From NCBI RefSeq assembly GCF_963583255.1, contig NC_084817.1, forward strand, positions 377,001 to 441,000: a DNA stretch of 64,000 nucleotides. Direction: 5' to 3'. The notes beneath the pieces are model-generated. The model saw only the letters and a list, made by a program, of their open reading frames with translations. It did no database searches and was not told the origin of the DNA. Position numbers and translations under genes: made by a program. Below, piece after piece: positions 35,791-47,694 of the stretch; the first letter of the stretch is position 1, and each line of letters starts with the position of its first letter. This DNA comes from Pyrus communis. Its lineage: Eukaryota; Streptophyta; Magnoliopsida; Rosales; Rosaceae.

Positions 35791-36428
35791 TGTGACATCC
35801 CACATCGCCCAGGGGTGTGATCCTTAATTGTATATTCTCATCCCAACCTAGAACGAGGCCTTTTGGGGGCTCACTGGCTTTGGGTTCCGTAGGAACTCCG
35901 AAGTTAAGCGAGAATGGAGCTAGAGCAATCCCATGATGGGTGACCCACTGGGAAGTTGCTTGTGAGTTCCCAAAAACAAAATTGTGAGGGAATGGTAAGC
36001 CCAAAGCGGACAATATCGTGCTACGGTGGTGGAGCAAGCTTGGGAGGTGATCCGCCTCAGGCGGAGATGTGACATTTGGTATCAGAGCCTAACCCTGGTC
36101 GCGTGTGTGCCGACGAGGAAGTCGGGCCCCTAAGGGGGGTGGATTGTGACATCCCACATCGCCCAGGGGTGTGATCCTTAATTGTATATTCCCATCCCTA
36201 CCTAGAACGAGGCCTTTTGGGAGCTCACTGGCTTCGGGTTCCGTAGGAACTCCGAAGTTAAGCAAGAAGGAAGCTAGAGCAATCCCATGATGGGTGACCC
36301 ACTGGAAAGTTGTTCGTGAGTTCTCAAAAACAAAATCGTGAGGGAATGGTAAGCCCAAAGCGGACAATATCATGCTACGATGGTGGAGCGGGCCTGGGAG
36401 GTGATCCGTCCCGGGTCGGGATGTGACA
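35791..36428 (+). mobile_element. Cassandra TRIM retrotransposon, complete, with 5S rRNA-like LTRs
   Basis: The LTRs are 35791-36074 and 36145-36428 (284 bp each), both TGTGACAT...TGTGACA, with some substitutions between them. They are flanked by ATTAT duplications (35786-35790 and 36429-36433). Each LTR carries a 5S rRNA-like stretch with GAAGTTAAGCG (A-box region) and GATGGGTGACC (C box). The 70-bp interior has the PBS TGGTATCAGAGC (36077-36088, initiator tRNA-Met type) and a purine tract TAAGGGGGGTGGA (36131-36143). It has no coding capacity and depends on other elements for transposition. Confidence 0.95.
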
Positions 36429-36838
36429 ATTATGCAATTAATTAGGTCCCAAAACTATTATATTGGTTTTTAAAGTTGAAAAAAATAATAATAATAATGT
36501 AAACTAATGGAGTGTCACTAAAATATAATTTTATCGGTAAAAAATCTACAGAATGTTGTAAATTAATTTGAGAAACATGTAGCCTCGATGAGAATGACTT
36601 GAATAAGGCTTATAATGATTCTTGTTAAAATTTCCAGAATCGATTGGAAAACGTGGGTTATAAGTCACAGTTTTTGTAAAAAATTGAAAATTTTTTAGTT
36701 TACATAATATTTTGCGTAAGAGTTAAGGAAAATGTTGCAAGACCTTTGGATGTGATCCTTCGATTGATTAGGTCTTGAAACTATTTTCTATTGATTTTTA
36801 AAGTTGAAAAATAGAAAAGTAATATAAACTAATAGTGT

Positions 36839-37017
36839 CATTTAATATTACGGTCTAGTGGTATTTATCTTCACTTGTAAGTGAGAGGTTTTAGGTTCAA
36901 TTCTCGACAAAGGCAAATTTGAACCACATGCTAGCCTATTATGAGACTAAGACAACCCTCCATAATATTGATAATATCATTTGATAAAAATAAAAATAAA
37001 AAAAAAACAAAAAAAAA
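36839..37017 (+). mobile_element. tRNA-derived SINE, copy 2, at the same array site as copy 1
   Basis: About 179 bp with a CTAGTGGTATTTATC box A-like start, a GGTTCAATTCTCG box B-like motif and an A-rich tail. The flanks are ACTAATAGTGT on both sides (36828-36838 and 37018-37028), the same duplication as at 29848-30019. This means the SINE was copied along with the array rather than inserted twice. Confidence 0.8.
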
Positions 37018-38641
37018 ACTAATAGTGTTCCTAAAATATAATTTTATTGGGCAAAAACTACGGAATGTAGTAAATAAATATGATAAAACAAATTGTTTTG
37101 GTGAGAATGACTCGATTTTGGCTTATAATAGTTCTTGTTAATTTCTCAAGCTCTATTGGAAAACATAGGTTATACCTCACAATTTTTTGTGAAATTTTGA
37201 AATTTTTGGTTTCTAGAAATATTTTGTGTGAGAGTTCAAGCAAATGTTGCAAGACCTAGGGATGTGATCCTGCAATTAATTAGGTCCCGAAACTAATTTT
37301 TATTTATTTTTAAAATTAAAAAATAGAAAAAATAACATAAACTAATTGAATGTCCTAAAATTATAATTTTATCGGTTGAAAATTTATGAAATTACTCGAA
37401 TTTCGGTTTTGTAATGATTCTTGTTAAAATTTTCAAAATCGATTGGAAAACGTGGGTTACTCACAGTTTTATCAAAATTGAAATTTTTAGTTTTACGAAA
37501 TATTTTGCATAAGAGTTTAGGAAAATGTTCCAAGACCTTTGGATGTGATCTTGCAATTAAATAGGTCCCGAAACTAGTTTTTTTATTAATTTTTTAAGTT
37601 GAAAGGAAATAAATAATTAAACTAATAGAGTATCCCTAAATAATTTTATCGGTAAAAAATCTACGAAATGTCGTAATTAATTTGAGAAAGCATGTAGTCT
37701 CGATGAGAATGGTGGGAATTTTGGCTTATAATGATTCTTCTTAAAATTCCCAAAATAGATTGGGAAACGTGGGTTATAACACATACTTTTTTTGTGAAAA
37801 AATTGAAGTTTTTAGTGTAACGAAATGATTTGCGTGAGAATTCAAGAAAATGTTGCAAGACATATGATGTGATCCTGTAATTAATTGGGTCCCGAAACTA
37901 TTTTTGATTTGTTTTTATAGTAGAAAAATAGAAAAAATAATTTAAACTAATTGAGTGTCTCTAATTTATAATTTTATTGGTTAAAAATCAACGGAATGAC
38001 TCGAATTTTGACTTATGATGATTCTTGTTAAAATTTTCAAAATCAATTGGAAAATAAAGGTTGTAACTTACAGGTTTTGTAAAAAAATTGAAATTTTTAG
38101 TTTGATGAAATATGTTGCGTGAGAGTTAAAGAAAATGTTGCAAGATCTTTGGATGTGATCCTGCAATTAATTAGATCCTAAAACTGTTTTTTTTTAATTG
38201 ATTTTTAAAGTTGAAAAATAGAAAAATAATATAAACTAATATGGCGTCCCTAAAATATAATTTTATTGATTGAAAATCTACATAATGCATTAAATTAATT
38301 TGAGAAAACATGTAGTTTCGATGCGAATGACTCAACTGGAAAACATGAGCTATATAGCTCATAGTTTTTTGTGAAAAAAAATTCAAGTTTTTAGTTTTTA
38401 GAAATATTTTGCATGAGATCATAAGAAAATGTTGCAAGACATATGGATGTGACCCTACACTTAATTAGGTCCCAAAACTATTTTTTATTGATTTTTAAAA
38501 TTGAAAATAGAAAAAATAATATAAACCAATAGAGTGTCTCTAAAATATAATTTTTATCGGTCAAAAATCTATGGAATGTCGTAAGTTAATTTGATGAACA
38601 TGTAGCCTCGATGAGAATGACTTGAATTTCGGATTATAACT

Positions 38642-38675
38642 GACACGCCCCAATTTTTGGATCAGGGTGTGTCAA
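38642..38675. mobile_element. 34-bp palindromic LTR-end relic
   Basis: The segment starts TGACACGCCCC and ends GGGTGTGTCA, interrupting an array unit between GGATTATAAC and ATAATGATTC. Both ends resemble the same terminus (TGACACACCCC) of the chromovirus LTRs, in opposite orientation. It looks like the scar of a much larger insertion that was nearly completely deleted or rearranged. Confidence 0.5.
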
Positions 38676-39745
38676 TAATGATTCTTGTTCAAATTCCCAA
38701 AATCAATTGGAAAACGTGGGTTACGACTCATAGTTTTTGTGAAAAAATGAAATTTTTAGGTTTTAAAAATATTTTGTGGGAGAGTTCAAACAAATGTTGC
38801 AAGTCCTATGGATGTGCTCCTGCAATTAGTTAGGTCCTTGAAACAATTTTTTATTTATTTTTAACGTTGAAAAATAGAAAAATAACATAAACTAATTGAG
38901 TGTCCCTAAATTATAATTTTATTAGTCAAAAATCTACGAAATGACTCAAATTTTGGCTCATAATGATTCTTGTTAAGTTTTCCAAAATCAATTGGAAAGG
39001 GTGGGTTATAAATCACAATTTTTTTGTAAAAAATTGAAATTTAAGTTTTACGAAATATTTTGCTTAAGAGTTAGGAAAAATGTTGCAAGATCTTTGGGTG
39101 TGATCCTACAATTAATTAGGTACTAAAACTATTTTTTATTGATTTTTGAAGTTGTAAAGTAGAAAACTAATTAAACTATTAGAGTGTCCCTAAAATATAA
39201 TTTTATCTGTAAAAATCTATGGAATATCGTACTTAATTTGAGAAAACATGTAGTCTAAATGAGAATGACTCAAATTTTGGCTGATAATGATTCTTCTTAA
39301 AATTCTCAAAATCATTTGGAAAATGTGGGTTATAACTCACAATTTTTAGTTTTTAGAAATATTTTGCATGAGAGTTCAAGAAAATATTGCAAGACCTATA
39401 GATGTGATCCTGCAATTAATTAGGTCCCGAAACTATTTTTTATTTATTTTTGAAATTGAAAACTATAAAAAAAATAGTGTAAACTAATTGAGTGTCCCTA
39501 AATTATAATTTTATTGGTCGAAAATAAACGTAATGACTCGAATTTTGGTTTATAATGATTTTTGTTAAATTTCCCAAAATCGATTACATAGGTTATAACT
39601 CATAGTTTTTTTGTAAAAAATTGAATTTTTTTGTTTTACGAAATAATTTGCATGAGAGTTAAGGAAAATGTTGCAAGACCTTTGGATGTGATCCTACAAT
39701 TACTTAGGTCTCAAAACTATTTTTTTATTGATTTTTAGACCTTAA

Positions 39746-40380
39746 TGTCACATCCCGCCCCAGGTCCCTATCACATCTCAGGCTCGACTCCATCATAGCA
39801 CGATATTATCCGCTTTGAGCCCCGACCACACCTTCACGGTTTTGTTTCTAGGAACTCACACGAGAACTTCCCAGTGGGTCACCCATCATGGGATTGCTCT
39901 CGCGCGAACTCGCTTAACTTCAGAATTATGATGGAATCAGAAGCCAGTGAGTCGCCAAAAGGCCTCGTGCTAGGTAGAGATGAGAATATACATATAAGGT
40001 TTACAGGATCCGCTCTCCTGGGTGATGTGGGATGTTACAATCCATACCCCTTAGGGCCCGACGTCCTTGTCGACGCACATCCGACCAGATATTAGCTCTG
40101 ATACCAAATTGTCACAGCTCGGGCTCGACTCCACCGTAGCACGATATTGTCCACTTTGGGCCTCGACCACGCCCTCACGGTTTTGTTTCTGGGAACTCAT
40201 ACGAGAACTTCCCAGTGGATCACCCATTCTGGGATTGCTCTCGTATGAACTCACTTAACTTTAGAGTTTCGATGAAATCCGAAGCCAATGAGTTCCCAAA
40301 AGGCCTTATGCTAGGTAGAGATGGGAATATACATATAAGGCTTACAGGATCCGCTCCCCTGGGTGATGTGGGATGTTACA
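39746..40380 (-). mobile_element. Cassandra TRIM retrotransposon, complete, minus orientation
   Basis: The LTRs are 39746-40039 and 40110-40380, with a 5S rRNA-like core read on the minus strand. Between them are the reverse complement of TTGGTATCAGAGC (PBS, about 40096-40107) next to the right LTR and a purine tract at the left. The right LTR lacks about 23 bases near its edge that the left has. The flanks CTTAA and CCTAA differ by one base, so the target duplication is imperfect. It ends 70 bases from the chromovirus insertion. Confidence 0.9.
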
Positions 40381-40450
40381 CCTAAAATACAATTTTATCT
40401 ATAAAAAATCTGCGGAATATCCTAAATTAATTTTGGAAAACATGTGGTGT

Positions 40451-42746
40451 TGACACACCCCGACCGAGATCAGGGCATGCTGGCCGTCACGCGAAGGTGA
40501 CGTAGCCATGTGCGCGTGCGGAAGCTAAAGGTATAGTAATAAAAAAAGTACGAATAATTAAAAACCTAATAGCATACAAAGTACTAGTGTATGTGAGACA
40601 CAATTCAGAGCAAGTCTACAGCAGTCGAAAAAGGAAAGTTACGACATATGTACACCCGAAGGTGACCCTACAATGGTGAGTGTCTGTCAGAAATGCCGGG
40701 ACGCCCTCTGGGATGGACCACCGAACTTGCTAGACCACTAGAACCTGGAGGGGCGCAAAAACAAAAGCGTGAGTGGGCAAAAACAAAGCTCTTTTAAAAC
40801 TCTTTAACAAAAATACATTCTAACCCCTCGCCGTAAAACCTGTATACTTCCCAGAAAATGAACATATATACGTATGTATAGGTATGTCAATAATGCTCCA
40901 CATATGCCATTCATGCTCACAATATGCCATTCATGCTTGAGAATATGCCACAACAGAATCTCATAATCAAATGTAATTGTTCAAGCATAATTCACATAAA
41001 TAACATATAATCTGGCAGCCGGGAGTCACCTAACGTGACCTGTACGGCTGCATATAGAGCTTCAATCTCAACTCAATATCTGAATCTGCACACGAGTCGG
41101 AACCACCTAACGTGGTCTGTACGACAAGACTGGGTGTAATATATACGCTCTAGTGCTACGATCACGTGAAGACTGTGCGAATAATCGCGGGTCACCTACG
41201 AGTCGGAACCACCTAATGTGGTCTGTACGACAAGGCTTGCACCTAACTTGGATCCAAGGCGAGCGTGTGGTGCTGGTGAACATCACGTGAAGGACTGTGC
41301 CCTGGCCCTGGGCGGGAGCACTAACACCGGGGGTGCAGATTATGAGCTCTCTAAGCATTTCAAACTACTATTGCATAATAAACAGGAATGCATAACCACA
41401 TGAATACCGCTTACCTGGCACTTACCTGTGCGTCCACAGCACCAAATACACATTTATATATGTATGCCAACTACCAACGCACGTGATGATGCGTAAACAA
41501 TATTCAAATGATGCATGGCATAAAACATATAACCTTTTCTATTTAATTTCTGGGAATTAATATGTATATAGGTATATACGGAAAACAAAAGCCCACTCAC
41601 TGATAATTAGAAGGGTCGTAGCCCCCCTGCCTCGAGTGCGTACGCTCGTCCTCGGAAAACGAATCACCTATACGCGACAAAGTTACGAAAACATTAATTT
41701 AAAAGCACCTAAGCAACTTCTCGTAATAACTTCTCATACATTGCTCAAAATGGACAAATGAATATACCAACGTGACCTACACAACCTCAGGATCACGCCC
41801 ATATTTTTAGAAAAATTTTTGGACCACGCACGCGCCCCCACGCGCCTGAACACGCACGGACCTACGCGCCCCCACGCGCGGCCCACGTGCACTGCACACT
41901 GACGGCGTCAGTTGACGCCGTCAGGAATATTCCGTTAACTGACGGAATATTCCGTCAAATCTAACCGGATTCTGTCACTGCCGTTAGGAATATTCCGTTA
42001 GACTTAACGGAATATTCTCCTTTCTTCTCCGGCGAGACGCCGGCGCCGGCGACGGCGCCGGAAAACTGGGTAATTTTCAAACTAAGTTTTCTCCTTCGTT
42101 TTTCAACCATTTTTCACGTTCTTTATACCAAAATGAAGCTTAGGACTAGTAGAATCACGTTAGACTAGTTTTAAGGCCTAAAAATTGCTAGATCATACCT
42201 GTCTTCAACTTCAAGAATCGGCCAACTTCGTACAGGACGATCCCGACGTCCAAATTCACCCAACGAACTACTCCGAGGCTCCTTGGGACCTCACAAGCAC
42301 AACTACAAGCTTAGAAATTCCAAAAACAAGCTAGTTTAGGTTTGCATGAACAGTGTAAAATTCGGCCATTGTTGAAACGACGTGAAAACGTTCGAATTCT
42401 TACCTGGAATTGGTATGGTTGTGCTCCTCACAACCTCACGAGCACGAGGGTGGTCTTGGTTTCTTAATTGGTGCAGGTTTGAGTATGTTTGTATGTGTGG
42501 CCGTGTGTGTTGAAGGAAGAAGAAGAAGATGGATTCGGGGAGAGAGAGAGAGAGAGACTGAGACAGAGACAGAGAGACAAAGAGTGAGGGAATGAGGGAG
42601 GGAATCCCGGGAAAGTGAGGGTGAGGTGTGAGTGTGTGTGTGGTCCTACAACACCACACTACACAACACTTAACGTACACAAACAAATTAGGGTAAAATT
42701 GTCATTTTAAATGTACGTCTCGTTAGTTTCGGGACGGGATGTTACA
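40451..42746 (-). repeat. 3' LTR of the chromovirus
   Basis: On the plus strand it runs from TGACACACCCCG to GGGATGTTACA. It contains three copies of the covarying hairpin (41015-41051, 41096-41125, 41202-41231). It also has a palindrome-rich GC tract (41898-42060) and a GA-rich run (42541-42590). Confidence 0.95.
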
Positions 42747-42762
42747 ACCTACCCTCCTTAAT
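42747..42762 (-). other. Polypurine tract of the chromovirus
   Basis: The minus strand reads ATTAAGGAGGGTAGGT directly before the 3' LTR start TGTAACATCCC. It primes plus-strand DNA synthesis. Confidence 0.75.
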
Positions 42763-42802
42763 AGAATTTCGTCCCGAAATTCAAAACAACCTCAATACAC
42801 CC

Positions 42803-45800
42803 CTAATAGTCAAAGAATAATCTAGGATACAAATCCCTCATTCGTTCTTCTGTCTCCCATGTAGCTTCTTCAACCGAGTGACTCCTCCACAAAACTTTCA
42901 CCAAATTCACCGTCTTGTTCCTCAGAACCTTTTCTTTCCAATCTAAGATCGTTAACGGTTCCTCGTCGTACGTCAAATCTGGATTTATCTCTAACGGTTG
43001 AGGAGGTATCACATGCAATGGATCAGCAACGTAATGTCGGAGCATAGACACGTGAAAAACGTTATGCACTTTAGCCAACTCCGGAGGCAACTCCAACCTA
43101 TAAGCTACCTCACCAACTTTTTCTGTGACTATGTACGGTCCGATATACCTGGGACTCAACTTCCCTTTCTTTCCAAACCGCACAACACCTCTCCACGGTG
43201 AAAGCTTTAGAAATACCCAATCTCCGACCTCATACGTTCTGTCCGTAGCATGTCGATCTGCTAAACTTTTCTGCCTGTCCTGAGCTGCTTTCAGGTTAGA
43301 CCTAATTACCTGAACATTTTGAGTAGTCTCCTCGACAATCTCCGGACCTACCAAGACTCTTTCGCCAACCTCCGACCAACATAACGGAGTGCGACAAGAT
43401 CTACCATACAAAGCTTCAAATGGCGCCATGCCAATGCTCGAATGGAAACTGTTGTTGTAAGCAAATTCCATTAAATCTAATCGCTGGTGCCAAGCATCAC
43501 TGAACTGTAACACTGATGCTCGCAGCATATCTTCCAAGGTCTGAATAGTTCTCTCAGACTGTCCGTCCGTTTGTGGATGATATGCCGTACTGTAAAGTAG
43601 TCTCGTACCCAAAGCTTCCTGAAAGGCTACCCAAAACTTTGATGTGAATCGTGGATCACGATCCGAGACAATACTTACAGGGACACCATGGTACTTCACA
43701 ACCTTTGAGATAAACAATTCCGCTAACCGGCTCAAAGAATACTTCTCTCTTACTGGAATGAAATGTGCCGACTTAGTGAGCCGATCAACGATCACCCAAA
43801 TGCCATCAAAGCCATTATGTGTACGCGGCAACTTGTACACAAAATCCATAGTGATCTTTTCCCACTTCCACTCTGGAACGGGAAGCGGCTGTAACAATCC
43901 AAACGGCTTCTTTCTTTCTGCTTTAACCTGCTGACAAACAGCACAACTGCTCACATACTCAGCTATCTCCCTTTTCATACCCGGCCAATAGTAAAATGGT
44001 CGAATGGTATGATACATTTTGGTTGCCCCTGGGTGCATGGCATAAGCCGAGATATGTGCTTCATCAAGAATTTCCTTCTTCAAGTCCACATTACTAGGCA
44101 CGAACATTCTACCCTCTAACATCAACATGCCATCAGAATCACGAACTCTGAGATCTCGCCACCTTCCTTGACCTCGAGCTTGAATTAGTTCTTGAATCTG
44201 TTCATCAGCTACCTGAGCTTCAAGCACCCGATCAACTAAGATTGGCCTAACTTGAAAATTAGCAAGTAATGCCACTTCTCGATCTTCTGCTTCTAACCTT
44301 ACTCCCGTAGCACGCAAGTCCACCAAAAGAGGAATACGACTAGCGTACAACGCATTGATACGGCCATGTGACTTCCTGCTAAGTGCATCGGCTACTACGT
44401 TCGCACGACCAGGGTGATAATCAATCGTGCAATCGTAATCGCTGAGCAACTCCAACCACCTCCGTTGACGAAGATTAAGTTCCTTCTGGGTAAAGAGATA
44501 CTGAAGACTCTTGTGATCTGTGAAGATCCTACACTTTTCTCCATAAAGATAGTGTCTCCACAACTTCAACGCAAAGATAATAGCAGCCAACTCCAAATCA
44601 TGTGTAGGGTAATTCATTTCATGGGTTTTCAACTGCCGCGAAGCATAAGCAATCACCCTACCATGCTGCATCAATACACATCCCAGACCATTCAAGGAAG
44701 CATCGCTATAAACCTCGAAATCACCACTATCGTCTGGAAGTGCCAAAACAGGTGCATTAGTAAGACAATGCTTCAACTGCTGGAAACTTTGCTCACACTT
44801 ATCATTCCACTCAAACTTAACATCTTTCCTTGTTAACCTCGTCAGTGGTAAAGCAATTACCGAAAAATCCTTAACGAATCTCCGATAATATCCCGCCAAA
44901 CCAATGAAACTTCTCACCTCAGTGACGGTTCGTGGTTGCTCCCAACTCTCCACAGCTGCAACCTTCTGAGTATCAACCAGAATACCTTGAGCAGAAATGA
45001 TGTGCCCCAAAAACGCGACTTGATCTAACCAGAACTGGCACTTACTAAACTTAGCATACAATTGGTGTTCTCTCAACCTTTTCAACACCAAAGTAAGATG
45101 TCGGACATGTTCCGCTTTGGACTTAGAATACACCAGAATATCGTCAATGAAGACAATGACAAATCTATCCAGGTAAGGCTGAAATACCCGGTTCATTAAA
45201 TCCATAAAAGCTGCTGGTGCATTCGTCAACCCAAATGGCATAACCAGAAACTCGTAATGACCGTAACGAGTCCTGAACGCCGTCTTAGGAACATCATCCC
45301 TACTAATCTTCAGCTGATAGTACCCAGACCTCAAGTCTATCTTAGAAAATACACAAGCACCTCTCAGCTGATCAAACAAATCGTCGATACGAGGCAATGG
45401 ATAACGGTTTTTAATCGTCACCCGATTCAATTGTCTGTAGTCGATACACAGCCTCAAAGTCCCATCTTTCTTTTTCACAAACAACACTGGAGCGCCCCAA
45501 GGTGAAATACTAGGCTGAATGAATCCCTTATCCACTAATTCCTGTAATTGCACTTTCAATTCCCTTAACTCAGCGGGAGCCATACGATAAGGAGTTAATG
45601 AAATAGGATTGGTACCTGGAAGCAACTCAACAGTGAAATCCACATCTCGATCTGGGGGTAAACCAGGTAAATCTTCAGGAAAAACATCAGGGAAGTGTCT
45701 AACCACTCTCACATCCTCAATTCTGCTTGGAACGGCCTCCTCTAGTACCACATGAGCTAGATACCCCTGACAACCTTTAGTCAACAACTTCTTCGCTCGT

Positions 45801-47638
45801 AAAGCCGAAATAACACCATGTCTTACCCCACTCTGCTCACCCACAAAAGTAACCTCAGGTAATCCAGGACGGTGAAAAGTAACTACTTTCCCGTAACAAT
45901 CAATTTTGGCACGATAGAAGTGCAACCAATCATTGCCCAAAATCACATCAAAATCGACAATATCTAACGGAATAAGATCCGCGGGCATAACTACACCCTC
46001 TACTATCACTGGACATCCTGGGTACACACAATCTACAACACATCTCTCTCCTCTAGGCATAGCGAACTCTAAATCGTACCCTAGAGGTGTGGGGCGAGGT
46101 TGCGTTACTTGAGCAAATGTATGAGAAATAACGGAATGTGTAGCTCCACAATCAATTAAGACTCTAGCAAAATAACCAAGAATGTTTAACGTACCCATTA
46201 TCAAGTCCGGGTTGTTCTGAGCATCCTGCAGGGAAATATTGTGAATACGCCCCTGGCCCTGCTGTCGTCCTCCACGACCTCTGCTCGCTTGAACACCGCG
46301 ACCTTGAGCTCCACGCCCCTGACTGGGCTGACCCATCTGCCTCGAAGACCCTGCACTACTAGTGGCATTCTCACCCTGCTGATACTGTCCTCCTTGGTAC
46401 CACTGAGAACCACTTGTTGGAGCTGGAGGATACAGCATGTAGTTGCTGGGATACGGGGGATAACCACCTTGTGAATACGGGTCCTGGGGGTACTGATATG
46501 GTCCCGGGGCATAGGGAACAGCATCACCCTGATAGTGATAGGCACCACCTCTACCTGTTTGACCATAATTACTCGGACCTTGGATTTGCCGAATCGGTGC
46601 AGGTGGCGGCATAAAGGTCTGCTGCGGCTTCTGTTGCTGACCCTGGGGACAATTCACCGCTCTATGTCCCATCTGCCCACACGTGAAACAAGCACCGTTG
46701 CCACGCCTACACTCGCCGAAATGTCGATTATTACATCTACGGCAAAATGGGAGTCGGTTTCGGCCACCATCATCTTGTCTCTGGCCTCGAGCACCTCCAT
46801 AAAACCTACCTCCACGTCCTTGTCCAGAGGCACTGAAACCACCACTAGACGAACTTGAACTTGCACCACCCCTTTTAAAGTTCTGAGTTTGGCGAGGCCC
46901 CAACGATGTTTGACCTTTTCCTTTGTCGTCTTTCTTCTGATTGCCGTTTTTCTCTTCGTCACTATCACTTGACATATTCTCAGAGTCCTCTACCCTCAAC
47001 AATATCTCATAGAACTCCTGATATGACTCACAGTGAGTAGTAGTTACCATAGAACGCCATTTCTTCTTAGTGCCCAAGCGAAAACGACGAAGCATCTCCG
47101 CCGGATTACCAGCGACATCAGGATAGTAACGAGACAAATCAGTGAACTTACGATAGTACTCGTTAGCCGTCATCTTTCGCTGTTTCAATTCAGTGAATTC
47201 CTGTTTCTTACGGTCGATATACTCAGGGGGTACAAATCTCCTTTGAAACACGTCTTTGAAAACATTCCAATCGGTCCTCTGAGCTGGAGTCAACCTACGA
47301 AGTTCTTGCTCCCACCAAGCTGCAGACTCCATCTCCAGAAACCAAGAGGTTGTCTCAACCCACCTTTCCATAGGAAGGTTCCCCTGGTTATGTAACACAC
47401 GGAAAGTCTTCTCTATGTGTTCCAACCAACGTTCTGCGCCTTCATGACCCTCGTTACCTTTAAACTTATCCAACTTCAAGTTATACATAGTCTCCAGAGG
47501 AGTCCTCTGGGGAGGGCGCATCACTGTTTGAAGGGCTGTAGCAATCACTTCCCCCAACTGAGTAAGATCAGGAAAACTAGACTCATCTGAACGACGTGGT
47601 TCCCGACGAGGCGGCATGATTCTGACAGAAGACACCAA
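42803..47638 (-). CDS. Chromovirus gag-pol polyprotein, intact
   Basis: The frame has 1611 codons; the likely true start is the second Met (47617, [12 protein letters not shown]). In order: gag capsid domain (about 65-215, with [11 protein letters not shown] and [13 protein letters not shown]); two zinc knuckles, [13 protein letters not shown] (298-310) and [14 protein letters not shown] (317-330); a Gln/Gly/Tyr/Pro-rich spacer; aspartic protease ([13 protein letters not shown], about 490); reverse transcriptase with [10 protein letters not shown] (about 833); RNase H ([16 protein letters not shown]); integrase with HHCC finger (about 1196-1235) and D, D, E in [19 protein letters not shown] and [10 protein letters not shown]; and a C-terminal chromodomain-like module ([20 protein letters not shown], about 1560-1605). 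The chromodomain is thought to guide integration to heterochromatin, which fits its location in a repeat array. No stop or frameshift is present. Confidence 0.97.
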   Translation of the reverse strand: MVSSVRIMPPRREPRRSDESSFPDLTQLGEVIATALQTVMRPPQRTPLETMYNLKLDKFKGNEGHEGAERWLEHIEKTFRVLHNQGNLPMERWVETTSWFLEMESAAWWEQELRRLTPAQRTDWNVFKDVFQRRFVPPEYIDRKKQEFTELKQRKMTANEYYRKFTDLSRYYPDVAGNPAEMLRRFRLGTKKKWRSMVTTTHCESYQEFYEILLRVEDSENMSSDSDEEKNGNQKKDDKGKGQTSLGPRQTQNFKRGGASSSSSSGGFSASGQGRGGRFYGGARGQRQDDGGRNRLPFCRRCNNRHFGECRRGNGACFTCGQMGHRAVNCPQGQQQKPQQTFMPPPAPIRQIQGPSNYGQTGRGGAYHYQGDAVPYAPGPYQYPQDPYSQGGYPPYPSNYMLYPPAPTSGSQWYQGGQYQQGENATSSAGSSRQMGQPSQGRGAQGRGVQASRGRGGRQQGQGRIHNISLQDAQNNPDLIMGTLNILGYFARVLIDCGATHSVISHTFAQVTQPRPTPLGYDLEFAMPRGERCVVDCVYPGCPVIVEGVVMPADLIPLDIVDFDVILGNDWLHFYRAKIDCYGKVVTFHRPGLPEVTFVGEQSGVRHGVISALRAKKLLTKGCQGYLAHVVLEEAVPSRIEDVRVVRHFPDVFPEDLPGLPPDRDVDFTVELLPGTNPISLTPYRMAPAELRELKVQLQELVDKGFIQPSISPWGAPVLFVKKKDGTLRLCIDYRQLNRVTIKNRYPLPRIDDLFDQLRGACVFSKIDLRSGYYQLKISRDDVPKTAFRTRYGHYEFLVMPFGLTNAPAAFMDLMNRVFQPYLDRFVIVFIDDILVYSKSKAEHVRHLTLVLKRLREHQLYAKFSKCQFWLDQVAFLGHIISAQGILVDTQKVAAVESWEQPRTVTEVRSFIGLAGYYRRFVKDFSVIALPLTRLTRKDVKFEWNDKCEQSFQQLKHCLTNAPVLALPDDSGDFEVYSDASLNGLGCVLMQHGRVIAYASRQLKTHEMNYPTHDLELAAIIFALKLWRHYLYGEKCRIFTDHKSLQYLFTQKELNLRQRRWLELLSDYDCTIDYHPGRANVVADALSRKSHGRINALYASRIPLLVDLRATGVRLEAEDREVALLANFQVRPILVDRVLEAQVADEQIQELIQARGQGRWRDLRVRDSDGMLMLEGRMFVPSNVDLKKEILDEAHISAYAMHPGATKMYHTIRPFYYWPGMKREIAEYVSSCAVCQQVKAERKKPFGLLQPLPVPEWKWEKITMDFVYKLPRTHNGFDGIWVIVDRLTKSAHFIPVREKYSLSRLAELFISKVVKYHGVPVSIVSDRDPRFTSKFWVAFQEALGTRLLYSTAYHPQTDGQSERTIQTLEDMLRASVLQFSDAWHQRLDLMEFAYNNSFHSSIGMAPFEALYGRSCRTPLCWSEVGERVLVGPEIVEETTQNVQVIRSNLKAAQDRQKSLADRHATDRTYEVGDWVFLKLSPWRGVVRFGKKGKLSPRYIGPYIVTEKVGEVAYRLELPPELAKVHNVFHVSMLRHYVADPLHVIPPQPLEINPDLTYDEEPLTILDWKEKVLRNKTVNLVKVLWRSHSVEEATWETEERMRDLYPRLFFDY

Positions 47639-47679
47639 CTATTAGAATACTCACAAAGACACAGGACTGCCAAACCTAG

Positions 47680-47691
47680 GCTCTGATACCA
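47680..47691 (-). other. Primer binding site of the chromovirus
   Basis: The minus strand reads TGGTATCAGAGC three bases after the 5' LTR end. This is complementary to the 3' end of the plant initiator tRNA-Met. Confidence 0.9.
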
Positions 47692-47694
47692 AGC

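Noticed and set aside
35880..35970. 5S rRNA gene
   Set aside because: The 5S-like stretch is part of a Cassandra LTR with TG...CA ends, PBS and target duplications, so it is not a ribosomal gene.
42336..42686. 116-codon open frame (and twin at 49580-49930)
   Set aside because: It is an identical pair because it lies in the two LTRs, reads through a GA/TC simple repeat, and has no recognisable domain.
46201..46968. Alternative open frames of 104-121 codons overlapping the chromovirus gag
   Set aside because: They are out-of-frame shadows of the low-complexity Gly/Gln/Tyr-rich gag region.
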